Assembly: GCA_030043595.1 (NCBI GenBank) | Contig: JASHXJ010000122.1 | Location: forward strand, 1-6,135 | DNA: 6,135 nucleotides | Direction of reading: 5' to 3' | Source: Trebonia sp. | GTDB taxonomy: Bacteria > Actinomycetota > Actinomycetes > Streptosporangiales > Streptosporangiaceae | Part shown: positions 4,938 to 6,135 of the stretch, in pieces | Position numbering within the stretch: position 1 is the first letter of the stretch | How the letters are laid out: each line of letters opens with the position of its first letter | The notes under the pieces: generated by a model | Databases searched by the model: none | What the model saw: only the letters and a program-made list of their open reading frames with translations | What the model was told of the DNA's origin: nothing | Program-made: the position numbers and the translations under genes

Positions 4938-5813
4938 ATGGCCGCCGAGCCAGACTGGCCGAACACCGAAGACGCGCCCGATGCGCAGTCCCCGGGACAA
5001 TCCCAGCAAACGCCCACGGGAGACCAGGCGAGCCCGGTCAGCGACGGCGCCCGGGCGCGGCGCGGCAAGCGCAAGCGCCCCTTCTGGCGCGAGCTCGCCG
5101 TCATCATCGTGGCGGCGCTGGTCCTGACGATCCTGCCCAAGGCGTACGTCGTCCAGGTGTTCTCCATTCCCTCCGGGTCGATGGAGAACACGCTGGTGCC
5201 CGGTGACCGGGTCCTGGTGAACAAGCTGGTCTACGATTTCCGGCCGATCGCGCGCGGGGACATCGTGGTGTTCAGCGGCCAGGGGTCCTGGGACCCGCCA
5301 GCCCCGCCGCAGTCGGGCGACCCGCTGGTCCGGTTCTGGCATGACGTGTCGAGCCTGGTCGGCATCTCCGCCCCGGGGACCGACTACATCAAGCGCGTGA
5401 TCGGTCTTCCCGGCGATCACGTGGCCTGCTGCAACGCGCAGGGGCAGGTGACGGTCAACGGCATCCCGCTGAGCGAGCAGTCCTACATCTATCCAGGGGA
5501 CAGGCCGTCCGAGATCCCGTTCAACATCACGGTCCCAGCAGGCCGGCTGTGGGTGATGGGCGACAACCGGGGGGATTCCGATGACTCCCGGTACCGGATG
5601 GGCGACCCGGGCGAGGGCACCATTCCGGAAAGCGCGGTCGTGGGCCGCGCGTTCGTGGTCGTCTGGCCGCCGAGCCGGTGGGGCTTCCTGAACATCCCGT
5701 CGACGTTCCGGCAGGCGGGACTCGCCGCCGTGGCCGATGCGCCCGTTGCCGGCGGCGGTTCCGCCGCCCTCGTCGCGGGCATCGTGTGCTGGCGCAGGCG
5801 GCGCGACCGGTAA
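4938..5813 (+). CDS. lepB: Type I signal peptidase
   Basis: This membrane-bound Ser/Lys protease cleaves signal peptides from exported proteins on the outer face of the membrane. The 291-residue protein has a hydrophilic N-terminal tail (1-50, ending in a basic GKRKR stretch) and a transmembrane segment at about 53-66. Box B, SIPSGSMENTL, follows with the predicted catalytic Ser81. Box D, DYIKRVIGLPGD (149-160), holds the general base Lys152, and box E is GDNRGDSDDSR (208-218). A vicinal Cys pair lies at 164-165. A second hydrophobic segment near 262-284 precedes a basic end, WRRRRDR. The start is well bounded: an in-frame TGA lies three codons upstream at 4929, and the next Met is inside box B. 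No good Shine-Dalgarno is visible, so expression may depend on rplS read-through or coupling. Gene order after rplS is typical of actinomycetes. Confidence 0.96.
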   Translation: MAAEPDWPNTEDAPDAQSPGQSQQTPTGDQASPVSDGARARRGKRKRPFWRELAVIIVAALVLTILPKAYVVQVFSIPSGSMENTLVPGDRVLVNKLVYDFRPIARGDIVVFSGQGSWDPPAPPQSGDPLVRFWHDVSSLVGISAPGTDYIKRVIGLPGDHVACCNAQGQVTVNGIPLSEQSYIYPGDRPSEIPFNITVPAGRLWVMGDNRGDSDDSRYRMGDPGEGTIPESAVVGRAFVVVWPPSRWGFLNIPSTFRQAGLAAVADAPVAGGGSAALVAGIVCWRRRRDR

Positions 5814-5828
5814 CGGCACCGCTAGCAG

Positions 5829-5858
5829 CCGGGTGCGGCCGGGTGCGGCTGGGAGCGG
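5829..5858. repeat. Short tandem repeat, three 10-bp units
   Basis: CCGGGTGCGG occurs twice in tandem, followed by a third copy, CTGGGAGCGG, with two changes. It begins 16 nt after the lepB stop. No function is evident. The spacer from 5814 to 5925 holds no clear terminator hairpin with a T-run. Confidence 0.6.
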
Positions 5859-5912
5859 ACGACGGCCGACGATGAGGCCAGATGAGCGGTCCTCCTCTCG
5901 CGAAAGTGGCGA

Positions 5913-5918
5913 TACGCT
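5913..5918 (+). promoter_or_regulatory. Candidate -10 element before the last gene
   Basis: TACGCT fits the TAnnnT pattern common in actinobacterial -10 elements. It ends 7 nt before the ATG at 5926, so transcription could begin at or next to the start codon and give a leaderless mRNA. No matching -35 hexamer is seen. Confidence 0.3.
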
Positions 5919-5925
5919 CAACGTG

Positions 5926-6135
5926 ATGAGCGACGACGGCGCGGCCTGGCGCGAGGGAACAGGGGGAGCGCGGATGAGCGGTTCCGGCTCGCGGGAAGGC
6001 TTCGGGTCGCCTCCCTGGGATCCTGCCGAGCCCGTGCCTGAGCTGGAGGACACTCAGGTGCTCCCCGGGCTGGGCTCGCCCAGGCCCGGCGCCCCGGCCG
6101 CCCCAGCAGCCCCGCCCGCCCCAGCAGCCCAGGGC
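5926..6135 (+). CDS. Unidentified protein with a Pro/Ala/Gly-rich N-terminus (partial)
   Basis: The frame is open from the ATG at 5926 to the window end (70 codons), and codon use has the strong G/C third-position bias of the neighbouring genes. Two starts compete. One is the ATG at 5926, possibly leaderless. The other is the ATG at 5974, which has a strong GGGGGAG ribosome binding site 5 nt before it and gives MSGSGSREGFGSPPWDPAEP. The visible part is hydrophilic, with acidic residues (ELEDTQ) and then a low-complexity Ala/Pro run; no domain or membrane segment is reached. Such tails precede the membrane segment in many actinobacterial membrane proteins. Tandem lepB paralogues occur in some actinomycetes, so a second signal peptidase is one possibility, but nothing visible proves it. 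Confidence 0.6.
   Translation, partial: MSDDGAAWREGTGGARMSGSGSREGFGSPPWDPAEPVPELEDTQVLPGLGSPRPGAPAAPAAPPAPAAQG
5962..5968 (+). promoter_or_regulatory. Strong ribosome binding site inside the start region of the last gene
   Basis: GGGGGAG lies 5 nt before the in-frame ATG at 5974. It favours that codon as the main start, 16 codons downstream of the first ATG. Confidence 0.55.

Noticed and set aside
4206..6053. Very long minus-strand open frame (615 codons) opposite trmD, rplS and lepB
   Set aside because: It runs across three well-supported genes on the other strand. Its product is Arg/Pro/Ala/His-rich with no recognisable motif, as expected from strong codon bias.
6098..6130. Direct repeat of 15 bp with an 18-bp period near the window end
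   Set aside because: It lies in the Ala/Pro-rich coding tail and is explained by repeated codons (six-residue period). It is not taken as a separate element.

Overview
The window is high-GC DNA with frequent GTG starts. It has the gene order rpsP-khpA-rimM-trmD-rplS-lepB and a signal peptidase of actinobacterial type, so it comes from an actinomycete (Actinomycetota). The sequence does not fix the genus. No rRNA, tRNA, CRISPR array or mobile element is visible.

Positions 1-1598 (minus strand) hold the start of an ABC uptake operon of the branched-chain amino acid/amide class. It begins with a Tat-exported lipoprotein that binds the substrate. This overlaps by 4 nt the start of a LivG-like ATPase, which runs off the left edge. 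The rest of the transporter should lie further left.

Positions 1599-2289 form a 691-bp divergent control region with no convincing gene. It holds an imperfect 23-24 bp direct repeat, an inverted repeat, a cluster of GTGAC/GTTCAC-like elements, an AT-rich perfect 12-bp palindrome flanked by outward-facing -10-like hexamers, and a candidate rpsP promoter and leader.

Positions 2290-5813 (plus strand) are a translation and secretion operon. It encodes ribosomal protein S16, the small KH-domain RNA-binding protein KhpA, the 30S maturation factor RimM, the tRNA m1G37 methyltransferase TrmD, ribosomal protein L19 and type I signal peptidase. The first three genes are nearly contiguous. A 116-bp gap before rplS carries a second candidate promoter and a structured leader. 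The rplS stop codon sits in the loop of a strong hairpin just before lepB.

Positions 5814-6135 hold a short spacer and the N-terminal part of another plus-strand gene rich in Pro, Ala and Gly. Its product cannot be identified here.

The genes are ordinary. The parts worth a second look are regulatory: a matching promoter-like element before both ribosomal-protein leaders (rpsP and rplS), alternative hairpins before rplS, the hairpin at the rplS-lepB junction, and the palindromic operator in the divergent region. No new biological system is evident.
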